Source: Shinisaurus crocodilurus (lineage: Eukaryota; Chordata; Lepidosauria; Squamata; Shinisauridae). From it: DNA of 64,000 nucleotides. Both the position numbers and the translations under genes were made by a program. Numbering within the stretch: the first letter of the stretch is position 1; each line of letters begins with the position of its first letter. Below, in pieces: positions 29,798-41,204 of this stretch. The notes under the pieces were generated by a model, which saw nothing but the letters and a program-made list of their open reading frames with translations, was not told the DNA's origin and ran no database searches. The stretch is from NCBI GenBank assembly GCA_021292165.1, contig CM037880.1, positions 139,564,564 through 139,628,563 of the forward strand, read 5' to 3'.

Positions 29798-32094
29798 TTA
29801 TTTTTCATCCCTCATCCCTCCCTATTCCTTTTTCCTTGTGTGCTGTGTCTTTTTAGACTGTAAGCCTGCAGGCAGGGACTGTCTTCCTTTACTGATCATA
29901 TGTAAGCCCCGCCAGGAGTCTATTTGACTGAGGAGCGGGATAACAATACTCTAAAATAAATTTAGTAAATAATTAGTTTGAAATAAGTCTTTAAAAAATA
30001 AAAAGATGAGCATCTATAACCATGTACCTGCCCATACAGGTGCTCGCAGAGTATAAAATATTTTTTAAAAAAATAAGGAAGAAAAGGTGCTGCAGCAACC
30101 AGCACCAACCTCGATGGGCCCCAGCCTGTCTCCTGAGCAGGATACTGCAGTGGGCTTGGGAAAAGCGTATGATTAAAGTCCCCAAGCACCCTGCAAATAT
30201 TTTACTCAGAGGAAATGCTACTGCCCCACAAACACCACACCACGTCTTGCTCAGATTCTGTTTTTAAAAAACACGGCCCACAACCACCACATCTTGCTCC
30301 AAGAAATTCAAAAATGACCCACAACTCCCACATTTTGCACAGAAAACATAAGAAACGACCCCGCCTCTAAGCTCTGGGATGAGCAGAAAGAGGCCCGGAG
30401 GCCACGCGGGCCCACTTCGGGTCAGCGAAATCCTAGTTGAGTCGCACAAGCCACCACAGCTTAGATCACGCCACCTCCAAGCTGCCCCACCGCCAAAGCA
30501 CCCCCCACCCCACCACCCGTGAACGCGAGTCCTTGCCTGGCGGGCTCCTCAGTGGGGGGTGGATTATCCAGTATTAAACACTGAAGCTCCATGTTTTAAA
30601 GCAATCTACAACACTGACCAATGCTGCTCCTTGCTAGAAGAGGAAGCAGCAGCGCCAGTGCTAGGATGACTTTTCCAGAATTATATTATTATATAATATC
30701 TGATATATTATAATTATTACATTATTCGATTTTATATTCTTTTATAATATTTCATAAGTGGCTTTTGTAATTTTTTTAAAACCTTACTTGAACCCTTAAT
30801 TTTGGATATCTGGTGTTTTTCATGGGGGGGGGTCAGTGCTTGCAAGGCAATCTTTTTCTTTTTGTTTTCTAATTGTCAGGATTGAGCTTCAGAGAAGGTT
30901 CTTGCCTTTCCTTCTGACACTGTATCTCACCTGTTAGAGACACCGAGTCAGCTCTGTTAGGAAAGGAAATCTTTGGCAATTTAAAGAAAGGAATCATGTG
31001 ATCAATTCCCTCATTCTCCTCTCCCCTCCCTCCCTCCCTCCCTTGGTCGGTCCGGGACACCCGGTGCAGCCCCCGCCTCCTCCTCTTTCCGCCCAGCTAA
31101 CCCCTTCCCCATGGGGCGCCCTCCCGTGCACGCGCACGCACAGGCACGCACAGGCACGCGCACCCCTCGCCTCCACCTCCCAGTTGAGCGGCGTCTCTCT
31201 ACTCTTAAAGGGGCCATGGGCAAAATTCAATTGCAGCTAAGCTAAAACTGCAAGCTGAGCTGCCACTGCCCACGTGGCCCCTTTAAAAGCAGCTTGAAGG
31301 ACAACGCCATTTTCCTGGCAAGTGGGGACTCTGCTCTTTCCCACCGGCTGCCTAGGTGCCTCCCTCCCGCGATCCAGTGAGACCCCCCCTTGTGAATTGG
31401 GGGTGGGGGAGGGGGCATGGCGGGGGGGGAAGGTGCAAGCTGGAACACCCCCCCATTTCACCCCACAGGTGATCCATTTGGGGTTTCCCCACATGCAGCG
31501 CGGCAGCGGCAGCAGCCAGCAGGCGGCGGCGCGGCTCGGGCGAGTGGGTGCGCCGCACGCTGCCGGGCCGGCTGTGGGCCTATTTTATGGTAGGGGCCTG
31601 GAGCTGCAGCTCCAATAGCCCCTATCTTAATCCGGCCCTGATGCTAGTGCTGCCAAGGGAATTGCCTTCTTGTCTCCCATCTCTCATCAGACATTACATC
31701 CCAACTCTCATCAGAGATAAGGAAGGGATGCTCTTCCTAGTGCTATCCAAGAAACTGTAGGGTTTCCATAGCTAGCACTAATGAGGGAATTCCTTCGCTT
31801 CTCTCCAATCTCTGGCATGATGAAAACTCCAGGCCTGTTTATGTTTGCATGTGTATGTCTGTGCATGCATGTGTGGCTCCCCTGGTGCTGCCTGCTGCAA
31901 CTCTTGGGGCCAAAAAGTAACGTACCCCTGCTCTAGAGTATGTGGAATTTTGGAAACCAAGCGGCTGGGTGGTGGTGGTTTAATTCTCCCATTCCGGTGT
32001 GAGGTGGTCTTGATTTGATCTGAAGAGGAGAAGTCATCTCCATGCTACGTAATTAACATAACATTTAGTTTGACCCTAAGTGAGGGCCAAATTA

Positions 32095-32300
32095 CACATT
32101 GATTGGGTTTGCACGGCATAACAACTCATCGTGGGTGACAAGCCGTGGTGGGTTGTCGTGTCATGTGAACCCAGGCCAATTCCTGCAGGGTGGCTTGTTC
32201 ATGGGCAACAAGATACCCCAACAACCCATGGCATGTTGTTGGGGTTCTCGGACCCATGATGGGCTGTGTCATCTGAACCCAGGTGACCGACCCCATCATG
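32095..32300. mobile_element. hAT-like palindromic remnant
   Basis: TTGGGTTTGCACGGCATAAC, GTGTCATGTGAACCCAGG and GTGTCATCTGAACCCAGG are repeated modules in both orientations, as in the elements at 44150 and 46880. Ends are not resolved. Confidence 0.5.
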
Positions 32301-32536
32301 GGTTGCAGGAAGTGGGTAGCGAGGTGATCGGAGGAGCAGCAAAAACCTCTTGCTGAACTAGCTTGGACTGCTGCCAGTGCCAGCCACCCCACTGGTGCCT
32401 AAATGCCCCTCATCGCAATCGTAAGCACTTTTATGCTTGCCATGGCTTTTCCCCCACCTTTCCCCTTTTTTCACCCTTTTTTTTCGGAGATTGCGTTTCA
32501 TGACCTCTGATTTGACACCTAGTGACAGCCCCTTCA

Positions 32537-32733
32537 AAGTGCCCAAATGGCACATTGGAGGGGCTGCCACTGGTTCGTCACCCCTTAAAAAAAAATTTAC
32601 GCCCCAAATGTGCGCAATTTTTTTTTCATATTTTAAATTATTTTTTCTAATTGGACTTGTGCAAGTGCACACATTTGGAGCACATTTTTTTAAAGGGGTG
32701 ATGAACCAGTGGCAGCCCTTCCAATGTGCTCCA
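32537..32733. repeat. Inverted repeat with arms of about 65 bp
   Basis: GGCTGCCACTGGTTCGTCAC followed by CCCTTAAAAAAA is mirrored by AAAGGGGTGATGAACCAGTG and GCAGCCCTTCC. The centre is T/A-rich. Probably the inner part of a DNA transposon. Confidence 0.8.
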
Positions 32734-32739
32734 AGGTTG

Positions 32740-33242
32740 GGGACCCCTGTGTTAGAGGCTTATATTCAATAATCAGAAGGAATGAGGAGGGTGTTTTTGC
32801 TTTTAGGCCAATACTGTTTGTGTTGCAATGTTGTGGAATTGTCACCATTAGCCCCTTGGCCACTCTGTCCCCCAAATAGTTCCTTGAGAAATAGTTCCAT
32901 AGCCTATTTCTCTTTATCTGTTTGAAATGATGTTGCAGAATATCACAGTGAACAAAGGTGCTGCAGTGTTTCTGAGCAGATAATAAAGCAGGTTCCTCAG
33001 TTACTAGACAGTCTCTTACCTAAACCACCAAGGTTTGTTTATTTTTGAGATGCCTTCCTTCAAAGCAGCTGTGCACATTAACCTGTTTTACCAGCTGTGC
33101 AAGATTTTTGAAAGCAATTCAAGATACTGAATTTTCTTTTGTCTCACCAGCTCTTCTACTTCAGGAGGGGCTTACCATCTGTGTTCATGAAGAAAGGACT
33201 ATTCTTTTCTCCCTTCCTTGCCTTACCTAAGGAATTAGTAAA

Positions 33243-33299
<57 letters not shown>

Positions 33300-33820
33300 T
33301 ATGTGTGTTTAGAGATGTTAGTATGTCTATGTCTATAAAACAAAAAGTTCAGAAAATACTTGATGAATCTGAGAAAAGAATTTATTTTTTCTATCTGCTG
33401 AGCCTTGCTACATGTGGCTAGATATTATCATGCTTATACTGTACACCCAAGTGTTCTTTTATTATCAGTCTTCAGTGAGTTGCAGATATTAGCTCTAATC
33501 ATGTGGAACTGTTTAGAAATGCAAGCAATGACAGTAGGAAATGTCAAACTGTAATGGAATAAGTGCAGTAAAATTATAGACAGCAAATATTCATTAGTAA
33601 ATGAGAACCATGTGTTTTTTCTAATACCTTTGTTCTTTAGATGTAGAAGTGATTGTGTTCTCCAAGTAACTTTTATCATTAAGCTTTTTTCCATTTGGGG
33701 ACGGGAGGGGCAGGGGAAAAAAGCAAACCCAAACCAAAATCCCCTCTTTAAAAAATGTGTTGCACGTTTAATAATGTTTCTGCTCAAAAGTAGGTCATCA
33801 TCTGAGGCTATCCTCTAGGT
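32740..33820. other. No gene seen; (CT)n(GT)n at 33244-33309
   Basis: Unique sequence around a long CT/GT compound microsatellite. Confidence 0.6.
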
Positions 33821-33824
33821 ATCC

Positions 33825-34150
33825 CTATCAAATATGGCAATCATGGGATTGGCTAAAAGACAGAGGCCTTTTCTGTGGTGGCATCCCATCTGTGGAACAC
33901 CTTCCTCAGAGAAGCTTGCCTGATGCCTACATTATGATATTTTTGGCACCAGCTGAAGACCTTACTTTCCCAGGCCGTTTACGAACTATTTGAGTGCTTT
34001 TTACGTCTTTGGACTGTTTTATCCCTGCTGCTGGTTTTATCTTGGCTTTATCATGTGCTGTTTTATTGGTATCTCATATTTTATGTTTTTAACTGATCTG
34101 TATATCTCCAGACAACTTCAGTTATTGGGTGAGCCAAAAACTAATAAACA
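33825..34150 (+). mobile_element. LINE 3'-end fragment (L2-like)
   Basis: GAGGCCTTTTCTGTGGTGGC, CATCTGTGGAACACCTTCCT and TTTGGCACCAGCTGAAGACC match the end-of-ORF/3' UTR style of the LINE fragments at 39150 and 46378. Ends AAAAACTAATAAACAAACA. Confidence 0.65.
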
Positions 34151-34154
34151 AACA

Positions 34155-35540
34155 TCTTCAGTCATTTGACTAGATTTGTTCCAGATAGTGACTTCATACA
34201 TGAAGAAGGTATGAGTATGGGAACATCAGTTTAAAGCGAGATGCAGTTTAGGAAATCATGACTGCTAGTAAATACTGCAACATGTGTGTCTCGTATATAA
34301 AGTCTGTATTCACTTTACTGCAGTTCTTATGCTATACAAAACTGTGCAGCTAAAATGAAATGGCATACTGGGGCAATTTTTACAGTGTTAAGATGACCTA
34401 GGGCAGCTTTCATTCTGAAAGAATGGACGTCATACATGCATATGGACATGTAATTAGGCAGCCCTGGACCCGGGAAAGCAGAATGCAAGGCAGTGTTTCC
34501 CACAGCAATTGTAATTAGTAAAGCTGCCGCCCCTACCCTTCCCTGCTCTTGTTTGTGTTCTGTGTCCTCACAAGTGTAAAGTTCTATGGCATACAGTTCT
34601 CTAATAAAATTAGTCTGAACTTTGCAGAGGATTTTCCTAGCACCATGTAGAATGTTTGGCAGTGGATGAGCCACCCTCCTCGTCAATCTTCTGTTTCATT
34701 CACGAGGAGTGCAAGCCCAGTTCTCTCAGCAATAATGTTTTCAATTTTAGCACTCTTTAGAGCCTCTGAAAAGGAGCGGCCACCCAGTTCTTTGAAGGAG
34801 GCAGCTGTAGCCCTCGACAAGGCCTCTCAATGGTCAGGGAGCAGCCGTGCATGTTCTCATTTATCTGCATTAAACATGGGTGGCCACAGATCTCTCTCGC
34901 TTTCTGGAGGTGGCAGCTATTGTCCCTCGCTCCAGCTTTGCTTTCCAAAATGGTTTTGTTTGGCTTCCTCTTTCTGCTGAATCAAACACACTTGGATAAC
35001 AAGGAGTGCAAAGCAGCCGGTGGGACGGGGCTCTTTTACATAATCCTCTTCCTTCTGAAGCTGCAATGGCTCATATTCTCCCAACAGTTGCTGACAGAAA
35101 GATAGTCCTGTAAGACGTTGATCACTGGATGGTTTCCCTCTTGTTCTTCAACACAAAAACTGCCTTTTCAGACCATATTTTTCTCAGTGAAACACTGTTG
35201 CCTGCCTCATGTTTCAATTTGACTCATGGTATATGAGTGCTTGGGGCTCATTGTGCTTTGCTTTAAGAAAATGCCTTTTGAAGAGTTGTAAAGAGAAATG
35301 TGAGGTGTTCTGCAGGTGGCAGAAGGAGTCTCTGAATGGAAGGATCCAAAAACATGTTCTGGTTTCATACAAGAGTTGATGCCACTCCCAGCATAATGTT
35401 ATCCACTTTGCCCCAGCCATATAAATATGACTATCAAGTGTACATCAACCACATCTTTCTAAATATGGTAGAGATAGATCCCCTGATAATTTTCTTCTTT
35501 TCTTTCTTAGATTGTATCTGTGTGTTTAGCATGAACATGA
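34155..35540. other. No gene seen
   Basis: Open stretches at 34327-34686 (minus) and 34666-34980 (plus) lack recognisable domains. I do not support them as genes. Confidence 0.5.
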
Positions 35541-35544
35541 AGCA

Positions 35545-36490
35545 GTTTCGCAGCTTGGGCATTCCCCTGGATCCAGTGCAGCTCCTGGATACCCAGATGG
35601 TAGTGATGGCTAGGAGTGATTTTTTTTCAGCTTAGGCTGGTTTGCTGACTGTACCCTTACCTTAGGCTCATCCATACCTTACCATATCTTACCTTAACAT
35701 ACCGTACCTTAGGCTCATCCATATTGAACGCCTATAACACACTCTGCTGCCCTCTGAAAATTTGGAAACTTAAGCTGGTTCAAAATGCAGCCGCCAGTGT
35801 ACTACCTGCAGCTTACAGAAGGGAGAAGATTTCATAGATTATAGAGTTGGAAGGGGCCTAGAAGGCCATTGAGTCCAACCCCCTGCTCAATGCAGGAAAC
35901 TAGAGGAGGGGTCTCCCATCCAAGTAATAACCAGGCCTGACCCTGCTTAGCTTTCCACGCTCAGACAAGCTGAGCCAGTGTGAGCCACAGGCCTGTTAGA
36001 TAACAGCAGTCTTTTTGAACTTCACTGACTACCAGTTGGTTTCCAGGGCCAATTCCCAGTGCTGATTCTGACCTTTAAAACCCTAAATGGACTAGGACCA
36101 AGATATCTTAAGCATTGACTCTTCCCATATGTACCTACCTGAACACTCAGATCAGCATCTGAGACCCCGCTCTCTGTCCTCAGCAGTGTCCCCAGTGGCG
36201 GGCACACAGGACTGGGCCTTTTTGGTTAAGGCACTATAGCTGTGGTGAGGGGAATCCATCTAGCTCTCTTACTGTTCACCTTTGAGTGGCCAATGAAAAC
36301 CTATTTATTTCAGAGGACCGTGGGAGGAAAAAAACGACTGTCTAATTCAGTGCTGTCTATACTGCTGGTTTTTTTAAAAAAAAATGTTTATGGCATGCTA
36401 TGTTTTCTACTGTTTTTTTAATCATTATTGTGAGGTGCTTTGGAGGCCTTTCCAACCTAAAGGAAGCGTAATATTATTTTAATAAATAGA
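35545..36490 (+). mobile_element. LINE 3' portion (L2-like), split by a 5S-headed SINE
   Basis: AAACTTAAGCTGGTTCAAAATG (RT C-terminal KLKLVQNAA) lies before the SINE at 35831-35993. GACTACCAGTTGGTTTCCAG, TGACCTTTAAAACCCTAAAT and GGACTAGGACCAAGATATCT lie after it. The 3' UTR runs to about 36490. Frames are decayed. Confidence 0.7.
35831..35993 (-). mobile_element. 5S rRNA-headed SINE with CR1-like tail (copy 2)
   Basis: The reverse complement reads GGCCTGTGGCTCACACTGGC, GGAAAGCTAAGCAGGGTCAG, TACTTGGATGGGAGACCCCT, CCTCTAGTTTCCTGCATTGA, GGGGGTTGGACTCAATGGCC and a CTATAATCTATGAA end. Full length, with the same 5S/CR1 junction as copy 1. Confidence 0.88.
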
Positions 36491-36494
36491 AATT

Positions 36495-37090
36495 AAAATG
36501 AGATCTCCATGTTGTTGTAGTGCATGGTGACTTCCAACCATAATCCAAAGGTTCTTTTCTTACAGTCAACCTACTCTTTAATAAAATCCTTATTATACAT
36601 CTAAAAGGTGTTGAAGAATTGTTGTCTCAGGATAACTGTGTGTACAGTTGGGAAGAAACTGCAGTGTTTTGTGGAACAAAAGTTATTGACTGTTTGTATT
36701 TCTGGATTTTGCTCCTCTTTTTCTTGACCATAATATTTCATGTGAACATATTGATACTGGTGATATTTAGATGGAACTGAGAAACATGTGGCGTGTAATC
36801 GATAATGTGCAAAACAGATGTACTTGTACACCTTGAAACTGCCGAGTCATGCAGAGGCTGGTCCAGCTTATTCCAACTTTGTAACATACATTTTCCTTAC
36901 CAAAATTGTGCTTTACTGATAACGTTCAACTCTGTGTGTTTTGAACATTGTTGTTGGTAGAACACTACAAGTGTACTGGTGTTTGCAGACTTTTAGTTGT
37001 ATCAGTATTTATTTCCTTTATGTACAGTGGAATACAGATACTTTTGTGTGTGTTTGTCACTCATGAGTTCAGTATATCATGGGGTTTGTG
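36495..37090. other. No gene seen
   Basis: Unique AT-rich sequence. Confidence 0.6.
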
Positions 37091-37098
37091 GCCTAAAC

Positions 37099-37236
37099 CA
37101 GGGGTGGAGACACTGAAGCCCTCCGGTGGTTGTTGCACTACAGTGCCCATCATCCCTGACCATTGGCCCTACTGATCTGTGCTCATGGGAGTTGGAGTCT
37201 AACATCACCTGGAAGGCCACAGATTCCCCACCCCTG
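37099..37236. mobile_element. Palindromic hAT-type MITE
   Basis: CAGGGGTGGAGACACTGAAG at the left and ATTCCCCACCCCTG at the right, inner arms ACTACAGTGCCCATCATCCC and CATGGGAGTTGGAGTC. Flanking 8-mers are only partly equal (GCCTAAAC, TTCTTAAC). Confidence 0.8.
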
Positions 37237-37369
37237 TTCTTAACACTGCATAAACCTAGAATTATTCTTACTCTTATAGTGCATTGTGATTTGCATAATA
37301 ATAAGAAATGGTTTGCTTGAGACGGCTAAAGTATTACAAAACCCCAGATGTTTTGTCGAGGAAGGTTTG

Positions 37370-38293
37370 TGTGAAGAAAAGTGGCTCTAGGGCTTCCTGC
37401 ATGCGCACACTCACACGCACACACATGCCTCCTCATGTGTAAACCAAGTAAAACCGATTGAGGGCTGGGAGGAGGCGAAATGTGTATAAAGTATCGGATG
37501 GGGCATGGCGCCTGAAAGTCCTGAAAAGCCGGAGACCCGGCTTTCAAATGCATGAGTCATGAGTCCCCCTCCCCTGTCTGGCCAGGTGAAGTTCATCCTG
37601 ATTGGCTAAGAAGCAGCGGAGCTACAGAAAGGAGGAGGGGAGGGGGGGAAAGGTATATTTCCCAAAGTGTGGGTTTTGTTCTTTGTCTTTGGGTCATCGC
37701 ATGGTTGCTGTTGGAGCAATGGTGGCAAGCCAAGCAGAGGCCCAAGCCTTCGGGTGGCCTCAGGATCCGACCCCAGGTAGCTCCTGGTGAAATTAGCTGA
37801 ATGAGGGCTTTGGTAAAGGCAAGCCTTGTGGAGGGCTACCCATCTCGGACCTTCGGGTAGGTGTGTAGTCTTCCCGGGCAGCAAGGCTGTGCTGGATCCA
37901 ACCCTGGAAGAGAACTGACCCCCAGGTAACTAGTTGTGTGCCTGGGAGATATAAGGAATCAGGTTTTGTTATTTTTGTAGCTCTACTGTCTGTGTACCAA
38001 AGTGTCTCTCTCTAATTTCGTGTGCTTCTCTCATTTCCCTATTCTTGTTGTAAAATGCTACCTGAATAAACCTTTCTTGGTTTTACCCCACATGGGTTTT
38101 GTAGTTGCTCCGCTTGGTTCAGCATCTAAATCCAGGTTATAGACAAAGGGCAAGTCCCTGAACAGAGATTCAAGTAGGATTGCAGACAGCAGAGGCTGGC
38201 AGTCTGGTACCTTGAGATCTCTGGGGGTCTTGGGTCCTTTGGGTAGGAAAGGGTGGGGGTGTGGCGGGTCAGCCAGCCCCCCCTTCCTCCACA
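37370..38293 (+). mobile_element. Solo LTR, copy 1 (924 bp)
   Basis: Starts TGTGAAGAAAAGTGGC, ends CCCCTTCCTCCACA, and is flanked by a perfect 5-bp GTTTG (37365-37369 and 38294-38298). It carries an AATAAA polyadenylation signal near 38063 (CTGAATAAACCTTTCTTGG) and a short CA-rich run near its 5' end. No internal region is attached, so two LTRs have recombined to one. It is related along its length to 52222-53188 in reverse. Whether it is Ty3/gypsy or an endogenous retrovirus cannot be settled without internal sequence. Confidence 0.85.
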
Positions 38294-38564
38294 GTTTGAA
38301 TTGCCATTAGCATGTGTGAATATATAATGGCTGTTGATGCAAGTAAAATACCAAAGTTTTCATGGTGAACATGCAACACATTTAGGTATAGCCTCCTGTA
38401 TTTTTGGAACAAATCCTGACCCAAATTCCATGTGTCTGTCTGTGTGTGCATTTGCAAATTTCAGTGGCAAAGCTGTTTGCAATTAAAAACACAGCACTGA
38501 CAACAATATTTTATTTCTGTTGTGGGTGACATAAGTTTATAGGAAATACATCCTGGCTAGGTTT

Positions 38565-38650
38565 GCCACATTCATTCATTCATTTATTCACTCACAACGT
38601 GTATATGCCATACAGTAAACAAAGTTCATTGGGCAGCTTACACCTTGAAT
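38565..38650 (-). mobile_element. LINE 3' tail, reverse
   Basis: (CATT)n, then GTGTATATGCCATACAG and TCATTGGGCAGCTTACA, the reverse L2-type 3' end, diverged. Confidence 0.5.
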
Positions 38651-39149
38651 TTAGCTCAGTGGATTCCACAGCCCTTCAGAAGTAAGAAGCAGAGGCATAG
38701 CTGGGATGGTTGCAAGCAAGTCTGCAGGTCACTGTTGTCTCAATTATATTATATTTCAGAGTAGCTGGAAGAGTTATCAACAATAGCACAGAATGGTGTT
38801 CATGAACATTCCAGCTACTCGGGAAACAGAAGGTTTGCAATCCAGCTTCTGTGAGGGAAGGGAAAGTATTCAATTTGGCTAGAATTAAAACCTCACACAA
38901 GTCTTAGAGGCAGTGTTAGATTTGTGGGGTAGGCTGAAAGACTTTGAAGAGCTAGAGAAGCTGAAAGTCAAGGAGCTGAGAGAGAAGGTGGCTGAAAAGG
39001 GTAGAAAGCAAACAATAAGCTGTGAAACAGGAACCTGAGGAAAGAGCAGGTAAAGAAAGGGATTGATCAGAGGAGAGGAGACAGGACAATGAGGGCTATA
39101 TCTGTCTGGATCTGGCTATATCTGGCTTAAGATCTCCATCAGAAGTCCT

Positions 39150-39545
39150 TCTCCAGATTGCTCCATCTAATTAGTTGAGGCAGGTGGCTGTCAGGGAGAG
39201 GGCCTTTTCAGTGGTGGGGCCCTGATTATGCAATGCCCTGCCCAGAGAGGCTCGTTTGGTGTTTCTGTTAGGAACTTTTTGGCACCAGCTGAATACCTTT
39301 TTATTTTCCCAGGCTTTTAAAATCGTGTTTCAGTGTATTTTAGATCCTGGGACTAGTTGTTTCTCTCCCCCCCCCCCCGGGTTTTACTGCTGTTTTATAT
39401 CGATTTTATGCTTCTCTGTATTGGTTTTAGATACTCTATGGATTTTCTTTAGTTTATTTGATTGTATTTTGTTGTTTTTAAAACTTCGTAAATGTCAAGA
39501 GGACTTCATTAACTGGGTGATGTAGAAATCATATAACTAAATAAA
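39150..39545 (+). mobile_element. LINE 3'-end fragment (L2-like)
   Basis: GGAGAGGGCCTTTTCAGTGG, TGGGGCCCTGATTATGCAAT and TTTGGCACCAGCTGAATACC, then a T-rich 3' UTR ending ACTAAATAAA. A poly-C tract lies at 39368-39379. Confidence 0.68.
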
Positions 39546-39731
39546 AGTTCAGGAGGGGCAATATGTGTGTATGTATGTGGGGGGAGCTGACCAAGAGACA
39601 GGATGGCTGAAGGAAGTGGGCTAAAGAGCAGGACCCAGAGGTTGAGATATGAAGAAAGGAGAACCCAAAGAGAAAATAGGTCTGGGCCAAAATATAGTTC
39701 TGGGTGTAGGGACAGGAAGAAAAGGAATTAA

Positions 39732-39839
39732 AGGTGCAATACTCTGCATGTTTAGACAGAAAAAAGCCCTACAGCTCCTACATGCTGGCTGGAGAATGCT
39801 GGGCTTTTTTTCTGTCTAAATATGCACAGGATTGTGCCC
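39732..39839. mobile_element. Harbinger-like MITE, copy 3
   Basis: AGGTGCAATACTCTGCATGT at the left, mirrored ...TATGCACAGGATTGTGCCC at the right, flanked by TAA (39729-39731 and 39840-39842). Inner arms GCCCTACAGCTCC and GAATGCTGGGC. Confidence 0.82.
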
Positions 39840-39929
39840 TAAGTGGAACAATAAGGGACGTAGGAGAGCTGTGGACCAGGAGTCAAGGAGGTTGCCCCAA
39901 CTTGTTGCCCGCCAGGTTGGCAAACAGGT

Positions 39930-40028
39930 TGTCTTCCCCAGCCTAGTCCCTCCAGATATGTTGGACTACACGTGCTATCTGGGGTTGATGAGAGTTGTAG
40001 GGCCCCATGCTGGAGAAGGCTGGCCTAG
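39930..40028. mobile_element. Decayed hAT-type MITE
   Basis: CCCAGCCTAGTCCCTCCAGA, TGTTGGACTACACGTGC and GAGAAGGCTGGCC recall the family arms; short and incomplete. Confidence 0.5.
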
Positions 40029-40215
40029 GCTCTGATTGGATGCACTAAGAGAAGGGGTATTCCGCCTATGAAGAAGGGATGTTCTGCCAGTTGTGACCTG
40101 CGATAAGGACCAGGAAACTCAATGTGGGGCTTAATTTGACATACTGACTTAAATCTAGCAGCCAGCTCTTTGGGTGTAGGGCTCTAGTGGAGAGGAATGC
40201 TATAAATATTTTATA

Positions 40216-40455
40216 GCCAGTGTGGCGTAGTGGTGAGAGTGTTGGACTGGGACTCAGGAGATCCGGGTTCTAGTCCCCGCTCAGCCATGAAACTCACTGG
40301 GTGATTTAGGGCCAGTCACTGACTCTCAGCCTCACCTACCTCACAGGGTTGGTGTGAGGATAAAATGGAGAGGAGGAGGATTATTATGTAAGCTGCCTTG
40401 GGTTCCTTGCAGGAAAAAAGGCGGGGTATAAATATAATAAATAAATAAATAAATA
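40216..40455 (+). mobile_element. tRNA-headed SINE, full length (copy 4)
   Basis: GCCAGTGTGGCGTAGTGGTG head with box A-like TGGCGTAGTGG, box B-like GGTTCTAGTCC, body TGATTTAGGGCCAGTCACTG, tail AAAAAAGGCGGGGTATAAAT and (ATAA)n. This is the best full-length reference for the family here. Confidence 0.88.
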
Positions 40456-40459
40456 CCAT

Positions 40460-41050
40460 TCTTGTGCTAAGGTTGGAAAGATTAGACAAATCAGTAATTG
40501 ATGCTCCATTCTTACGCATTCAAATAGAACTAGAGAATCGTAGTTGTATCTGCTCTTTAACACACAACTAATTCTTAAATAAAACATATGGAAAATAGTT
40601 TTTGGCACTTCAGTTCACAATATATAATAGGATGTTCTGTCCTCCTGTATATTGTGTGGCACAAAATACATCTTTCTTCCCAAAATGGCAAGCAGCCTCA
40701 GCCCAGTGATGAGTAAATAATGCATTTAAATTCTATAGGAACCCTTCCATCACATGGCCTATTTCCATCCATCACAGTCACTTTGTCTCTTGTACATTCC
40801 CTGTGACCTGCTGAGGGTTGTGTCAGGAGGGCCTTCACAAGGAAAATGAAACAAAGGCAGTTAATAATCTCATTGTGTACAAAAGGTTGTCTTTTTACTG
40901 ACGCACCCCTATTTTGCTATGGAGAAAACTGTTAAACATTTACCATAATGGATGGAGTCAGCCTAATTCACAGCCGTTAAAAGGAAATGCTTGGCTTCAA
41001 GACAGTTGGGATTAAATTTGCTTAAACTCAGTCACTTTGGCTTAAATGGC
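40460..41050. other. No gene seen
   Basis: Unique sequence. Confidence 0.6.
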
Positions 41051-41051
41051 T

Positions 41052-41200
41052 TAGATTCATAGATTCATAGATAGAGTTGGAAGGAGCCTACAAGGCTATC
41101 GAGTCCAACCCCCTGCTCAATGCAGGAAACTAGAGGAGGGGTCTCCCATCCAAGTAACAACCAGGCTTGACCCTGCTTAGCTTTCCATGCTCAGACAAGA
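41052..41200 (-). mobile_element. 5S rRNA-headed SINE with CR1-like tail (copy 3)
   Basis: Reverse complement shares TCTGAGCATGGAAAGCTAAG, TGGATGGGAGACCCCTCCTC and the CR1-like end with (ATTCATAG)-type 8-mer repeats seen on the plus strand. The 5' end is truncated within the 5S part. Confidence 0.85.
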
Positions 41201-41204
41201 TACC

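Larger units (their letters stand above)
29203..31640. mobile_element. Inner hAT element, 2.4 kb
   Basis: Ends CAGGGCCGGATTAAGAGC and ...CTTAATCCGGCCCTG, flanked by a perfect 8-bp ATGCTAGT (29195-29202 and 31641-31648). Inside are a decayed Harbinger-like MITE (29666-29797), a compound microsatellite, a LINE-tail-like piece (about 29850-29960) and a GC-rich right half (31010-31620) with CpG-dense sequence. No transposase is readable, so it is a non-autonomous or badly decayed copy. Confidence 0.9.
29070..31930. mobile_element. Outer hAT element, split by an inner hAT
   Basis: Ends CAGGGGTGCAAAAAGTGTGG and ...AAAAGTAACGTACCCCTG, flanked by a perfect 8-bp CTCTAGAG (29062-29069 and 31931-31938). 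Its own sequence is 29070-29202 and about 31649-31930, so it was about 0.4 kb before the inner element arrived. No coding capacity. Confidence 0.88.

Noticed and set aside
34327..35105. Possible host exons (119-, 104- and 91-codon frames)
   Set aside because: No domain, no convincing splice sites and overlapping frames on both strands. A transcript would be needed to support them.
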